Below are positions 1-8,498 of a stretch of 64,000 nt of DNA, one piece after another. Each line of letters starts with the position of its first letter. Positions within the stretch are counted from its first letter, which is position 1. A program made the translations under genes and the position numbers. A model generated the notes under the pieces. That model was not told the DNA's origin. It worked only from the letters and a program-made list of their open reading frames with translations, and did no database searches. Origin of the DNA: an uncultured Bacteriovoracaceae bacterium (GTDB lineage: Bacteria > Bdellovibrionota > Bacteriovoracia > Bacteriovoracales > Bacteriovoracaceae); contig CALHLC010000012.1 in the NCBI GenBank assembly GCA_938034385.1, positions 1 to 64,000 on the forward strand, given 5' to 3'.

Positions 1-53
1 ATACCTCTTAAAATCTTAATAATTTGTTCTGGTTTAAAGTTTTTTCTTCCCAT
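1..53 (-). CDS. IS3-family transposase OrfA, N-terminal fragment
   Basis: The minus-strand frame from ATG at 53 reads MGRKNFKPEQIIKILRG and then leaves the window. The pattern 'F..EQII.IL' is the typical N-terminus of the small helix-turn-helix OrfA of IS3-family transposases, which binds the terminal repeats. A GGAG six bases before ATG 53 supports this start; an in-frame ATG at 65 (MEKK...) is the alternative and has no ribosome site. Only 17 codons are visible, so nothing can be said on whether the element is intact. Confidence 0.72.
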   Translation of the reverse strand, partial: MGRKNFKPEQIIKILRG

Positions 54-130
54 TTTCTTCTCCATTTGTTGCGTCCAGATAACGCAATGCTTACGACATA
101 ACGACTGGACTAGTCAATGGGGGAAGGTCA
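1..130 (-). mobile_element. Terminal end of an IS3-family insertion sequence (partial)
   Basis: Read on the minus strand, the segment begins at position 130 with TGACCTTCCCCCATTGACTA, which resembles the terminal repeats of IS3-family elements (TGA start, C-rich run; IS407-like group is my best guess). About 75 bases further in, a transposase OrfA reading frame starts and runs off the window edge. The exact terminus is inferred from the TGA end and from the abrupt change from a lipoprotein reading frame. The other inverted repeat and the target duplication lie outside the window. Confidence 0.7.
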
Positions 131-295
131 AGAGCTAGAACAAGAACCATTGATATCATATTGACCCGGAGCGTTGATATGACTAATACTATTTAAATCA
201 ACTGACGAAGAGCCAGATATGACATTTGTACTTTTTTTGTCTCCACATGAAAGAAGTAGGCCTAATAGAAGACACAAGAATAAAGGTTTCAACAT
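128..295 (-). pseudogene. Small lipoprotein gene truncated by the IS insertion
   Basis: The minus-strand frame from ATG 295 reads MLKPLFLCLLLGLLLSCGDK..., a classic lipoprotein signal with lipobox LLSC (Cys17), followed by a Ser/Asn-rich mature part. It continues for 55 residues to ...NGSCSSS and then stops at TGA (130-128). Those three bases are also the first three bases of the inferred IS end. The simplest reading is that the gene was longer and the IS supplied the stop codon. It is also possible that the natural protein was already about this short. It is too small to place in a family. Confidence 0.55.
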
Positions 296-386
296 TTTAA
301 ACATTATTACTTATTAAGTTGACTTTTACAATTTATAATTAAGTTTAAAATTTAGTTTGAGTTATTGAGGAGCTAAAAATTAGAAG

Positions 387-581
387 TTATTCATATTCAA
401 ATGAGTCCAGAAATTTATCTTTTTCGTTTTTAACAAAAAAGGGAGCTCTATCATCATTGACATGAAGACATCTTCCAATTTTAAAAATATGAGCCTTGTT
501 CTCATTTCCACTTTTTAAAGACTCTAAATTCTTCAAATGCTTAGTATGCATAGAGCTAAATGAATCAAGAGATTTATTTTT
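387..581 (-). pseudogene. In-frame continuation of the transglycosylase gene past TAA
   Basis: Directly after the TAA at 582-584, the same frame stays open for 64 codons. It begins KNKSLDSFSS and ends FLDSFEYE before a TAA at 387-389. The composition is protein-like: charged, with aromatic and proline residues and an APFF motif. There is no ribosome-binding site or good start at its beginning, so it is most easily explained as the former C-terminus of the transglycosylase. An independent small gene starting at the internal ATG (MHTKHLK...) is possible but less likely. Confidence 0.45.
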
Positions 582-1562
582 TTAAACATTATCAATAATA
601 CTTTTACCTCCGTTATAAGCAGCAGCTAAAAGTTGAAGTGCACGAAACCTATCAAGGTCATTATTGATGAGTGAATCTATATTATCGAGAATTTCTTGAT
701 GCTCAAAACCAGTCTCGAGAAATTTCTTTCCTCTGTAGTACAAAAAACCATCTATCTTAGTGGTCAAAGAAAAAAGATGAAAAGAAGATAGAAGAATATT
801 ATGTTGATAAAAGTATGGATAGATTTGCTTACTCATAATATCACTCATATCCAAAACTTTTTTCCAATTTAGTGTATCTGGAATAATTAGTGTTAAAGGA
901 TTACGATCATAAAAGTATTCTTTTGCAAAAGTCGTATATTTTTCAGCTCTATAGACCTTTCTAAAAATGTTTGAACACCACTCAATGGCTTTAGAGCACT
1001 CTTTTAGTACTTTCGAATCAGCAGGGTCACATTGGAACTTTGAGAGGAATCTTTGGTATGTATTATCTTCTCCAAAAAGTGGGATTATTTCACGACATCT
1101 TGTGTATTTTCCTTCTTCTAAGCTTTCATATTTTACATCTTTCATTTGCTCGGTAATAGATACTTTACTAATTTGAGCAATTCCATGAGCAGGGGAGCTG
1201 TTTTCACTCTCATTAAATCGCGACTCAACAAACATATTACAAGTATTAAATTTCCATGGAATACCCGTGATTTCTTCTACTTGTTTTGATTTTTCAATAA
1301 TTGAATCTATATAATCTTCAAAATTATTATGTAGAAAACTCTGCGAAGTTTTATCTTTATATTTGATTAGATAATCTCGTAGTTGATCTTCGCTTTTTAG
1401 ATAGATATTAGGCTCTTGAAATTTACTTAAAAAAACAGTGGTTTCTCTAGCTTCTTCAATATCAGTAATGGTCTTTTTTGAGACATATTCAGGTGGCTCA
1501 GAACGAACAATTTGTTTCTTGCTGCAAGAGAAGAAAATGGCTAATAGTAGGTATATTTTCAC
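582..1562 (-). CDS. Lytic transglycosylase-like lipoprotein (SLT fold), possibly interrupted by TAA
   Basis: The 326-residue frame starts at GTG 1562; a stop codon lies directly upstream, so no longer start exists. The N-terminus MKIYLLLAIFFSC looks like a lipoprotein signal with lipobox FFSC (Cys13). Residues about 95-135 match the SLT lysozyme-like fold: FVESRFNE with candidate catalytic Glu113, followed by S-P-A-H-GIAQIS. A second block, AAAYNGG near residue 312, is the typical later motif of soluble lytic transglycosylases. Such enzymes cleave peptidoglycan glycan strands with 1,6-anhydro ring formation. The protein ends abruptly after GGKSIIDNV, where family members normally continue. 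The frame stays open for 64 more codons after the TAA (to 387), so the gene may carry a nonsense mutation. Confidence 0.75.
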   Translation of the reverse strand: MKIYLLLAIFFSCSKKQIVRSEPPEYVSKKTITDIEEARETTVFLSKFQEPNIYLKSEDQLRDYLIKYKDKTSQSFLHNNFEDYIDSIIEKSKQVEEITGIPWKFNTCNMFVESRFNESENSSPAHGIAQISKVSITEQMKDVKYESLEEGKYTRCREIIPLFGEDNTYQRFLSKFQCDPADSKVLKECSKAIEWCSNIFRKVYRAEKYTTFAKEYFYDRNPLTLIIPDTLNWKKVLDMSDIMSKQIYPYFYQHNILLSSFHLFSLTTKIDGFLYYRGKKFLETGFEHQEILDNIDSLINNDLDRFRALQLLAAAYNGGKSIIDNV

Positions 1563-1700
1563 TTAGATTATTTTATCATATTTGGCTGATTGAAAGGGCC
1601 TCAAGAAGATTTTTACAATTATGATTAAATTTTAGTCATATTTTGAAATTTTGATAGAGCGGGAGCTAAACTCGAAATATGAGCAGTAAGATAATAGACT

Positions 1701-3836
1701 ATGAACAAAGTCATTATTGTTTTTATTACACTCTTATCGCTGTCTATGAGCTCTCAAGACGTAGGAATAGGTATTTCTTCAAAAGGTTTTCAAAAAGCTT
1801 TAAAAGCATCATTGACCAATCTACTTGGTACTAAAAAAATACTTTCTTTGGATAAAGAGCAAGTCAAATTTGGAGTAAATTTAGGAATTTTGAATAAAGA
1901 AAAAGTGGCAAAAACGGACTTTTTACTAGTTTATGGAAAGCATATGTTAAATATCAACTTTGATGAAGCCTTCAGACTAGGGTTTGTTCTTTCAGGATTA
2001 AATGCGAATATAGAAATCAAAAATGTAGATCTAAACTTAGGCAAGTCTCAAGAAATCTCATCAGGGGTTCTTATTCCTATTTCTGGGACAATTGATCTAA
2101 AAAATATAGGAATAGATATTAATAAGGTAGAGCTAGATAAGGCTACTTTAACGGATAAAAACGTATCTAAGCAAAGGCTACTTATCAAGAAGCTTCATGA
2201 CTTAGGAAGTATAGAAACTTTTAGTGTTGAGGAAAAGCTTGAGTTAAAGAAGTCTCTACAAATAGATGCTTGTATCAAAAAAGACTTTAAATCATCTCGA
2301 AATCATATAAACGTAGTCTCTGGAAATCATAATGTAGAAATACAAAACCTAAAACTCAGATTTCAAGCTAATGCTCAGATCATTTATAAAGATAAAGCTG
2401 GGCTAGTAACTTTTCAGAACTTTAAAATCGAAGATAACCTAACAACTGAGAACTATAATAAACATATGAAAGTTGATTTTAATACTACCGGTTTCAAGTT
2501 GTATGAAAATAAGGCCGTTACAGACTCTGGAGATTCAAGTTTAAAAGTAAATTGCTATAATTTAAAGAATACGCAAACAGGAATGAGACAAAAACTCATT
2601 TCAGGAATGCTTATTCCTAAAGTTCAAGAGGTTCTCTCAGTTCAAGTAGCAGACCTCCTTGAACAAAAAGCATATCCTGAGTTATTAAAATCAGTAGAGA
2701 AAAAAGAAATAAGTTTTAAAAGAGCTTTTGATATTAAGTTTAGTCCAAAGAAATCAATTGAAAAAGAAGGTAAGGAAATTGAAAATCTTCTTTCTCAAAG
2801 TTTTAATGAGCTAGTTATGAATCCCAAAATTAATAAGATGAACACTAATGCTAATAATGTCTTTATTGGTCTTGAAAATGTAATAGAAATTGATGATAAA
2901 AGAATTACATGTGATTACTCAAATGAAGAAAATAGTGAGAATTGTGAAAGATTTTCAAGCTCTCCAATTGCTAGTGAATTTAAGACTGATTCTCAAGTTA
3001 GTTTTAATGGCACATTATTAACGAGTGTAATCAATAAATTTGATGATTTATTATTAAACCATTACTCAGGCAAAGTTGATTTATTAAATGATGAAGAAGG
3101 GAGGCCTCTTCTTACTCTTAGAAATCATGATCTCTTAGTAAGTCCAGTAAGTGAAAACATAATTGATATTTCTTTATTATTAAATATTGAGACAAATTCA
3201 TTGAAAAAAATTCTTAAGCTAGCACTTTTTAATAAATTTAAAATTAAAAAAACTTATTGGGGATTTAAAAACAAATTCTGTAAGTTGGTTACTAGGGTTC
3301 ATTGGATTAATGCCTATCTTTTGCCAACGTGTATTGATGAAGCACCAGAGTTTGAAGAGAGTGAAGACCTAGAGTTGGCCCTTGATTTTAGATTAGAGCT
3401 AAAAGAAAACAAGGGAGAATACAAATTTAATATTTACCTTCCAAATGCAGAAGATATTTTTAAGAGTAGATACTCAGAAACAAACTTTGAAGATTTTTAT
3501 GTTTTAAAGCTAGTACGCAACTTATTAAATGAAAAAGATATTTCAATAGATTTGAAAAGCAAGTTACCTTTTGGAAAAATAACGATTTTTAAATTTCCTG
3601 GTCTTTATAAAAAAGTTCTAAACAAGATAGAAGACAAAACCAAGTTAAAGTTTTCTTATCTTGATAAAACTCCTTATATTACTGTTCCGATTGATTTAAG
3701 TAAGGTTAATGAGAAGTCACCTGTAGTAATAAAGAAGATACACTTAGACAAAGTAGGACATTTTCACTTTGATCTAGACTTTACAAAGAAGATATTTAAT
3801 AAAGTTCCTTTAAAAAACGAAGTGAGAATTAAATGA
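1701..3836 (+). CDS. Large exported protein of unknown function
   Basis: This 711-residue protein begins with a signal peptide (MNKVIIVFITLLSLSMSSQ, likely cleavage before Gln or Asp) and has no further membrane segment. The mature part alternates long amphipathic beta-type stretches (for example residues 100-145, SGTIDLKNIGIDINKVELD) with Lys/Asn-rich helical stretches. I do not recognise a family. The extended, repeated beta character recalls lipid-transfer (TULIP-like) or AsmA-like periplasmic proteins, but this is only an impression. Its stop overlaps the start of the next gene by 4 bp (ATGA), so the two are translationally coupled. The next gene encodes a protein of similar size and layout. 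Confidence 0.7.
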   Translation: MNKVIIVFITLLSLSMSSQDVGIGISSKGFQKALKASLTNLLGTKKILSLDKEQVKFGVNLGILNKEKVAKTDFLLVYGKHMLNINFDEAFRLGFVLSGLNANIEIKNVDLNLGKSQEISSGVLIPISGTIDLKNIGIDINKVELDKATLTDKNVSKQRLLIKKLHDLGSIETFSVEEKLELKKSLQIDACIKKDFKSSRNHINVVSGNHNVEIQNLKLRFQANAQIIYKDKAGLVTFQNFKIEDNLTTENYNKHMKVDFNTTGFKLYENKAVTDSGDSSLKVNCYNLKNTQTGMRQKLISGMLIPKVQEVLSVQVADLLEQKAYPELLKSVEKKEISFKRAFDIKFSPKKSIEKEGKEIENLLSQSFNELVMNPKINKMNTNANNVFIGLENVIEIDDKRITCDYSNEENSENCERFSSSPIASEFKTDSQVSFNGTLLTSVINKFDDLLLNHYSGKVDLLNDEEGRPLLTLRNHDLLVSPVSENIIDISLLLNIETNSLKKILKLALFNKFKIKKTYWGFKNKFCKLVTRVHWINAYLLPTCIDEAPEFEESEDLELALDFRLELKENKGEYKFNIYLPNAEDIFKSRYSETNFEDFYVLKLVRNLLNEKDISIDLKSKLPFGKITIFKFPGLYKKVLNKIEDKTKLKFSYLDKTPYITVPIDLSKVNEKSPVVIKKIHLDKVGHFHFDLDFTKKIFNKVPLKNEVRIK

Positions 3837-5851
3837 GATACTTGTTTTTAATTTTTTTATTGACGTCAGCATTCTCACAAGATCTTGTGAAGAAACATCT
3901 TGGAAATGAAAAAGCACCTCATGTTTTGTTTCAAATTAAATCAGGAGAAGTTGCCAGGAATTACTTAATTGAACAAATTTATGCTTTTTTGAGTGAGAAT
4001 AAGAATGGGACCAATTTATACAAAAGTAATGTAAAACTAGAAAACAGTGAAATACCAATTTTATTAATGATGAAAGGAATGAAAGATAATCTCTCTGAGA
4101 TTCTTAATCAATCATTGCTTTTAAACTTTGGATCAGCTGATAAGTTTACTCCTGAAGAGATGGAGACTATTTCAAAAGGAAAACTTCCTGAAACTTTAGA
4201 TGATAGATTCTTAAATAGAATGATGCTGAATTTAAAACTTAAGAAGCTCTCATATGAAATTGACCCTGCAGGCCTTGAGCTTAAAGAGTTTAGTACCAGA
4301 ATTGAAGGAGATGAACTTAAAGTCGATCTTAGGATTGATTTTTCAAAGATCAAGGTAAATGCTGACGATATATGCATTAACATAAATACTTTTAAGAAAA
4401 TTAATGGCACTGTAAAAAAAGTAAAGTCGAATTATGACTGTAATAAAGAAAATAAAACAATTGAAGATCAAGTCGATGACTTCTTAGAAAGCTATTTAGA
4501 AACTAGGAAGATTGAAGCAAAAGTAATTGATACAGAGTCTCCAGATTATCTAACAGATATAGGAGCGACTTTAAAAGACATCGTTTTAAAAATCTCTAAT
4601 GAAGCTCCAATGTTTTTGAAGTTAAGTTATTCTTTAAAATCCACTCCTGAAGGAATTGTAGGCAAGATAGAAAGTGGATCCATTGATAAAATAATGCAGC
4701 ACTTAACAGAGGTTGGATTACAAGAGAATATCGACCTTGAATTCAACAATGATAAAGTAGTTCATATAAATGGTCTTTCAGGATTTTCAATACAAGGATC
4801 ACCTCTTCTTTTTTCTGACAAAGATTTAAATGAAGCATTGCAAACGAGAAAGAAAGAATTAATGAACTTAATTCTAACTCCTATTGAAAAAACTTTACAA
4901 AAAGCTATCTCTGAAAATCAAGAAAATGGTGCTTTGAACAAAGAAATATTACTTGCGGGAAAAATCAAAACAGGTAAAGAGTCCTCAAATATTAATTATA
5001 GTGTTGATCAACTTTCATTTTTAGGTCATGAAGGAAATAATGAATATATTGGTGCTGGAATTAATTTTGATTTTGGAACTAAAGATCAACGGTTTTCTCA
5101 AGTAGGGTATAGCTGGGATCAAGAAAAGATTAATCAATATATTGGAGATGACCTAGATTTACAAAAAGGTCATATGGTTTTAAGTATTAGTGAAGAGTTT
5201 TTTAATGAGTTAATTGACTTTTCTTTAGAAAAATTTGGAAAGCAAATTGAAGGAACTCCTTTTAAGCCAGAAAATATTAAATTTCATATTGATCAGTATT
5301 CTCAGAGTTCTTTAGATTTAAATAATTCAAAAAAAGTGGAATTCCCATATATTACAGGATGTGTAGGCTTTGCTCCACCTAAAGGAATTGCCAAATTGGG
5401 TGCAAAGTTAGTAGGTGGAAAAAACGGAGTTAAAATTCCTCTACTTGCATATAGTACTCTTTCTTTTGCAAATAATAGTGAAGATGTTCCAGAGTTGAGT
5501 TTTAATATTGATCACATAGAATCAGAGAAAGAATTTTTATTAAGTGATCAAAACTGTAAAGTTTCAAAGATTTTTAAAAAACTAGTTGCTAAAATGGCAA
5601 AGAAAAATATTGATAAAAGCTTTAATGGCTACTCTGATCATCCATTAGTAAAACTTGAAATCCCTGCTCTTAAAGGAATCAGTAAGAATATTGTAAACCT
5701 AGTATTTGATAAAGAAATGAAGCGAATTCATATAATAATCTCATTTTCTGACCTTCCTAATATTAAAGAACAAATCACGAAGAGATTTGAAAGTTCAAAG
5801 GAAAAAATCAGAGTTACATTTCCAAAGATCGAAAAATTAACTAAGAAATAA
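3833..5851 (+). CDS. Large exported protein of unknown function, possible paralogue of the upstream gene
   Basis: This is a 672-residue protein with signal peptide MRYLFLIFLLTSAFSQD. The mature start 'QD' is the same as in the upstream protein. There are no transmembrane segments after the signal. Composition and layout resemble the upstream gene: beta-rich segments, a C-terminal hydrophobic beta stretch (IHIIISFSDLP), and isolated cysteines. It starts inside the stop of the upstream gene, so the pair probably forms a two-gene operon and may work as a complex. I cannot name a family. The gene ends one base before the convergent HupE/UreJ-like gene, with no clear hairpin terminator between them. 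Confidence 0.7.
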   Translation: MRYLFLIFLLTSAFSQDLVKKHLGNEKAPHVLFQIKSGEVARNYLIEQIYAFLSENKNGTNLYKSNVKLENSEIPILLMMKGMKDNLSEILNQSLLLNFGSADKFTPEEMETISKGKLPETLDDRFLNRMMLNLKLKKLSYEIDPAGLELKEFSTRIEGDELKVDLRIDFSKIKVNADDICININTFKKINGTVKKVKSNYDCNKENKTIEDQVDDFLESYLETRKIEAKVIDTESPDYLTDIGATLKDIVLKISNEAPMFLKLSYSLKSTPEGIVGKIESGSIDKIMQHLTEVGLQENIDLEFNNDKVVHINGLSGFSIQGSPLLFSDKDLNEALQTRKKELMNLILTPIEKTLQKAISENQENGALNKEILLAGKIKTGKESSNINYSVDQLSFLGHEGNNEYIGAGINFDFGTKDQRFSQVGYSWDQEKINQYIGDDLDLQKGHMVLSISEEFFNELIDFSLEKFGKQIEGTPFKPENIKFHIDQYSQSSLDLNNSKKVEFPYITGCVGFAPPKGIAKLGAKLVGGKNGVKIPLLAYSTLSFANNSEDVPELSFNIDHIESEKEFLLSDQNCKVSKIFKKLVAKMAKKNIDKSFNGYSDHPLVKLEIPALKGISKNIVNLVFDKEMKRIHIIISFSDLPNIKEQITKRFESSKEKIRVTFPKIEKLTKK

Positions 5852-5852
5852 T

Positions 5853-6719
5853 TTATCTTTCATGTCTATGACTATGTCCATCAGGACTATGTTTGTGACC
5901 ATGATCTTCATAGTCGTGATCATGTCCATGGTGACCTTGCTCAGGCTCTTCTAGCATTTCAGGAATAGGATGGTCTGAGTGTTGTAAGACCGGCATAATC
6001 CCTTCAATCTGTTGAGTTTCATGACTATTATGCTCTAACTCCTCATCATGATGAGAATATCCATGCATTTGCATGAGAAATAGCATAAAGCCAGCAAAGA
6101 TTAATAACCAATTTGCTAGTTTAGAAAACTTTTTAAAAGCTCCAGTGTTTCTGAAACCAGCAAGTAAACCAATCATTATAGTGAGAGCTACAATTTGACC
6201 AAGCTCTACTCCGACATTAAATGAAATAATCTTCATTAACATCGAGCTTCCCTTTGGTCCTAGAGGTAACTCTTGAAGTCTCGTTGATAATCCAAAACCA
6301 TGAATAAGACCAAAAATAAAAACCATTCCAATTAAATTGGGAGACTTTTTAAAACCAAGATATTTTGTAAATCCATCAAGGTTATCAAAACCTTTATAAC
6401 AAACAGTTAAAGCAATTACGGCATCTACTAACCAATAATTTGCACTAATTCCTAAAAAAGTTGCACATATTAGAGTAATACAATGACCTATAGTAAAAGC
6501 TGAAATAAATTGAACTATATCTTTAAAGGACTTTAAAAAGAAAAGTACTCCAAATAAAAATAAAAGATGATCATATCCTGTAAGCATGTGCTCAGCACCA
6601 AGCCAAATATATTTTAAATACCCACCTTCGAGCATCGCAGTTTTTGCATGATCACTGATACCATGGGCCAGTAAGTTATTACTAAAAATGAAAAAGATGC
6701 TTGCTAATAATTTATTCAT
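5853..6719 (-). CDS. HupE/UreJ-family membrane protein with His-rich tail
   Basis: This 288-residue polytopic membrane protein has a cleavable-type N-terminus (MNKLLASIFFIFSNNLLAHG) and about six hydrophobic segments. The block GAEHMLTGYDHLLFLFGVLF near residues 40-60 and the GHCITL motif are characteristic of the HupE/UreJ_2 family, whose members are linked to nickel or cobalt transport. The C-terminal 60 residues are very rich in His, Asp and Glu (HGHDHDYEDHGHKHS) and could buffer or bind divalent metal. No urease or hydrogenase gene is visible in the window, so the metal and physiological role are open. An AGGAAA lies just before the ATG. It lies 12 bp downstream of the phnA-like gene on the same strand. 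Confidence 0.85.
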   Translation of the reverse strand: MNKLLASIFFIFSNNLLAHGISDHAKTAMLEGGYLKYIWLGAEHMLTGYDHLLFLFGVLFFLKSFKDIVQFISAFTIGHCITLICATFLGISANYWLVDAVIALTVCYKGFDNLDGFTKYLGFKKSPNLIGMVFIFGLIHGFGLSTRLQELPLGPKGSSMLMKIISFNVGVELGQIVALTIMIGLLAGFRNTGAFKKFSKLANWLLIFAGFMLFLMQMHGYSHHDEELEHNSHETQQIEGIMPVLQHSDHPIPEMLEEPEQGHHGHDHDYEDHGHKHSPDGHSHRHER

Positions 6720-6731
6720 ACTATTTCCTAT

Positions 6732-7292
6732 TTAAGTGACTTTTTTTAAGAAGTTCGATACGAGAACAATTTGTGAGCCATTAACTTTACCTTCTATATG
6801 CAAAGGATTATTTGTGAGTCGTATATTTTTAACTAAAGTTCCTCTTTTCGCTGTAAAGCCTGCTCCTTTTACAACAAGATCTTTTATAAGAGTAACACTA
6901 TCTCCTTCATTCAAGGTCGCACCATTTGAGTCTTTGGTTGTACTCTGATTTGTTTCTTCAACCTCTAGAACACTAAGCTCATCAACCATCGATTGGGCTA
7001 GATCATCTAAGTATAATTGTTCTTTTAAACTGGAGGCCCATGATTGCTCTTTCAAGAAGTTTAAGATTTTCCAACTAAGTGCTTGTACTTCAGGAAATTC
7101 ACTCCACATGGAATTACTCAAACATCTAAAGTGATTAGGTTCAAGTGACTCTGGGGTATTAATTTGATTGCAGCATATCTCACAAAGAAGGACTGCTTGG
7201 TCACTTATACTAAATTCGCTCAAAGACTCAGTTTGAGCGCATAACTCACATTGATTATTGGCCCTTTGGGCAAGCTTAGGTGAAATATCCAT
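6732..7292 (-). CDS. PhnA/YjdM-like zinc-ribbon protein
   Basis: This 186-residue protein has two parts. Residues 10-45 form a zinc ribbon (Cys15, Cys18, Cys37, Cys40). The C-terminal about 70 residues match the PhnA C-terminal domain (KDSNGATLNEGDSVTLIKDL... VKGAG). Proteins of this family are named after the E. coli phosphonate-region gene yjdM/phnA, but they are not required for phosphonate use and their biochemical role is unsettled. GAGG six bases before the ATG supports the start. It is probably co-transcribed with the following HupE/UreJ-like gene. No C-P lyase genes are present nearby. Confidence 0.88.
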   Translation of the reverse strand: MDISPKLAQRANNQCELCAQTESLSEFSISDQAVLLCEICCNQINTPESLEPNHFRCLSNSMWSEFPEVQALSWKILNFLKEQSWASSLKEQLYLDDLAQSMVDELSVLEVEETNQSTTKDSNGATLNEGDSVTLIKDLVVKGAGFTAKRGTLVKNIRLTNNPLHIEGKVNGSQIVLVSNFLKKVT

Positions 7293-7334
7293 AAATGACC
7301 TCGATCTATAGTATTGTATGGTTTATGCTAAGCT

Positions 7335-8498
7335 ATGTCTCACTATGATGCTATTATTGTTGGTGCCGGAGCGGCGGGGTTGTTTTGTGCAGCTAATATA
7401 AAATCTGACAAAAAAGTTCTAATTTTAGAAAAAAATAAGAAAGTAGGACTAAAAATTCAAATATCAGGTGGAGGGCGATGTAACTTTACAAATTTATCAG
7501 TCAGTCATAAGGACTTTATCTCTAAAAACCTGCACTTCAGTAAATCTGCATTATCTCAATACAACTCAAGTGAATTCATTGATCTTGTAGAGAAAAACGA
7601 AATTGATTTTTACGAAAAAAAGTTGGGACAACTCTTTTGTAAAAAAAACTCTCTAGAAATTATTAATATGCTCTTAAAGCTTTGCAAAAAAAACTCTCAC
7701 CATATTAAAACTGAAGTAGAAGTTAGATCTTGTACCTATAAAGAGAAATTTTTTGAAATTAAAACAGATAAAGATTCATACACTGCTTTAAATATAGTTA
7801 TTGCTTCTGGAGGATTATCTTTTCCTAAGCTTGGAGTCAGTGATATTGGTTACCGAATAGCTAGTAAGTTTGGAATGGATTTGGAAGAAAATTATCCTAG
7901 CCTGGTTCCTTTTCTTTATTCTGGTTATAAGGGTTTAAGTGGGATTTCTTTACCAGTTGATATCAAAGTAAATAAGAAAAAAATCTCAGATGATTTATTA
8001 TTTACCCATAGAGGATTTTCAGGACCAGCTGTCTTAAAAATTAGTCTATACTGGAATCCTGGAGATGAAATCTTCGTAGATTTTCTACCAGAGTTTAACC
8101 TTGAGGAACATTTACATAAATTGAAAAAAACAAAACAAAACTCAAAAGTAAAAAAAGCATTAATTGAATATCTGCCAGAGAGATTGGTGCAACATTGGTT
8201 TAAAGACTTGGATAAAACATTCCAAGAAACATCTTTTAAAGAAATAATTAGAATTTGTGAAAAATTAAAAAATTGGAGCTTTATCCCAGAAGGAACAGAA
8301 GGTTATAAAAAGGCTGAAGTCACTAAAGGTGGAGTTTCTACAAAAGATTTAAACTCTAAATCAATGGAGTCTAAGAAAATGGAAGGGCTATATTTTATTG
8401 GAGAAGTCGTTGATGTTACTGGACTTCTTGGAGGATATAACTTTCAATGGGCCTGGTCATCAGCATATAGTTGTGCAAAGGATATTAATAATGGGTGA
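7335..8498 (+). CDS. HI0933/BaiN-family NAD(P)/FAD-dependent flavoprotein
   Basis: This 387-residue flavoprotein opens with the FAD-binding Rossmann motif AIIVGAGAAGLFCA (residues 6-19). It contains the family-typical ISGGGRCNFTN block and ends with the characteristic GEVVDVTGLLGGYNFQWAWS motif that closes the FAD site. The family (HI0933-like, also called BaiN/YhiN) contains flavin oxidoreductases; the substrate in most bacteria is unknown. The length is normal for the family. The last 8 bp overlap the start of the SrkA-like kinase gene, which suggests coupled translation. Confidence 0.9.
   Translation: MSHYDAIIVGAGAAGLFCAANIKSDKKVLILEKNKKVGLKIQISGGGRCNFTNLSVSHKDFISKNLHFSKSALSQYNSSEFIDLVEKNEIDFYEKKLGQLFCKKNSLEIINMLLKLCKKNSHHIKTEVEVRSCTYKEKFFEIKTDKDSYTALNIVIASGGLSFPKLGVSDIGYRIASKFGMDLEENYPSLVPFLYSGYKGLSGISLPVDIKVNKKKISDDLLFTHRGFSGPAVLKISLYWNPGDEIFVDFLPEFNLEEHLHKLKKTKQNSKVKKALIEYLPERLVQHWFKDLDKTFQETSFKEIIRICEKLKNWSFIPEGTEGYKKAEVTKGGVSTKDLNSKSMESKKMEGLYFIGEVVDVTGLLGGYNFQWAWSSAYSCAKDINNG

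Noticed and set aside
967-1176. 69-codon plus-strand ORF inside the transglycosylase gene
   Set aside because: It is antisense to the SLT-like catalytic region and has no ribosome site.
4108-4410. 100-codon minus-strand ORF inside the second large exported protein gene
   Set aside because: It is antisense to a long coupled coding frame and has Ser/Leu/Phe-rich low-complexity composition.
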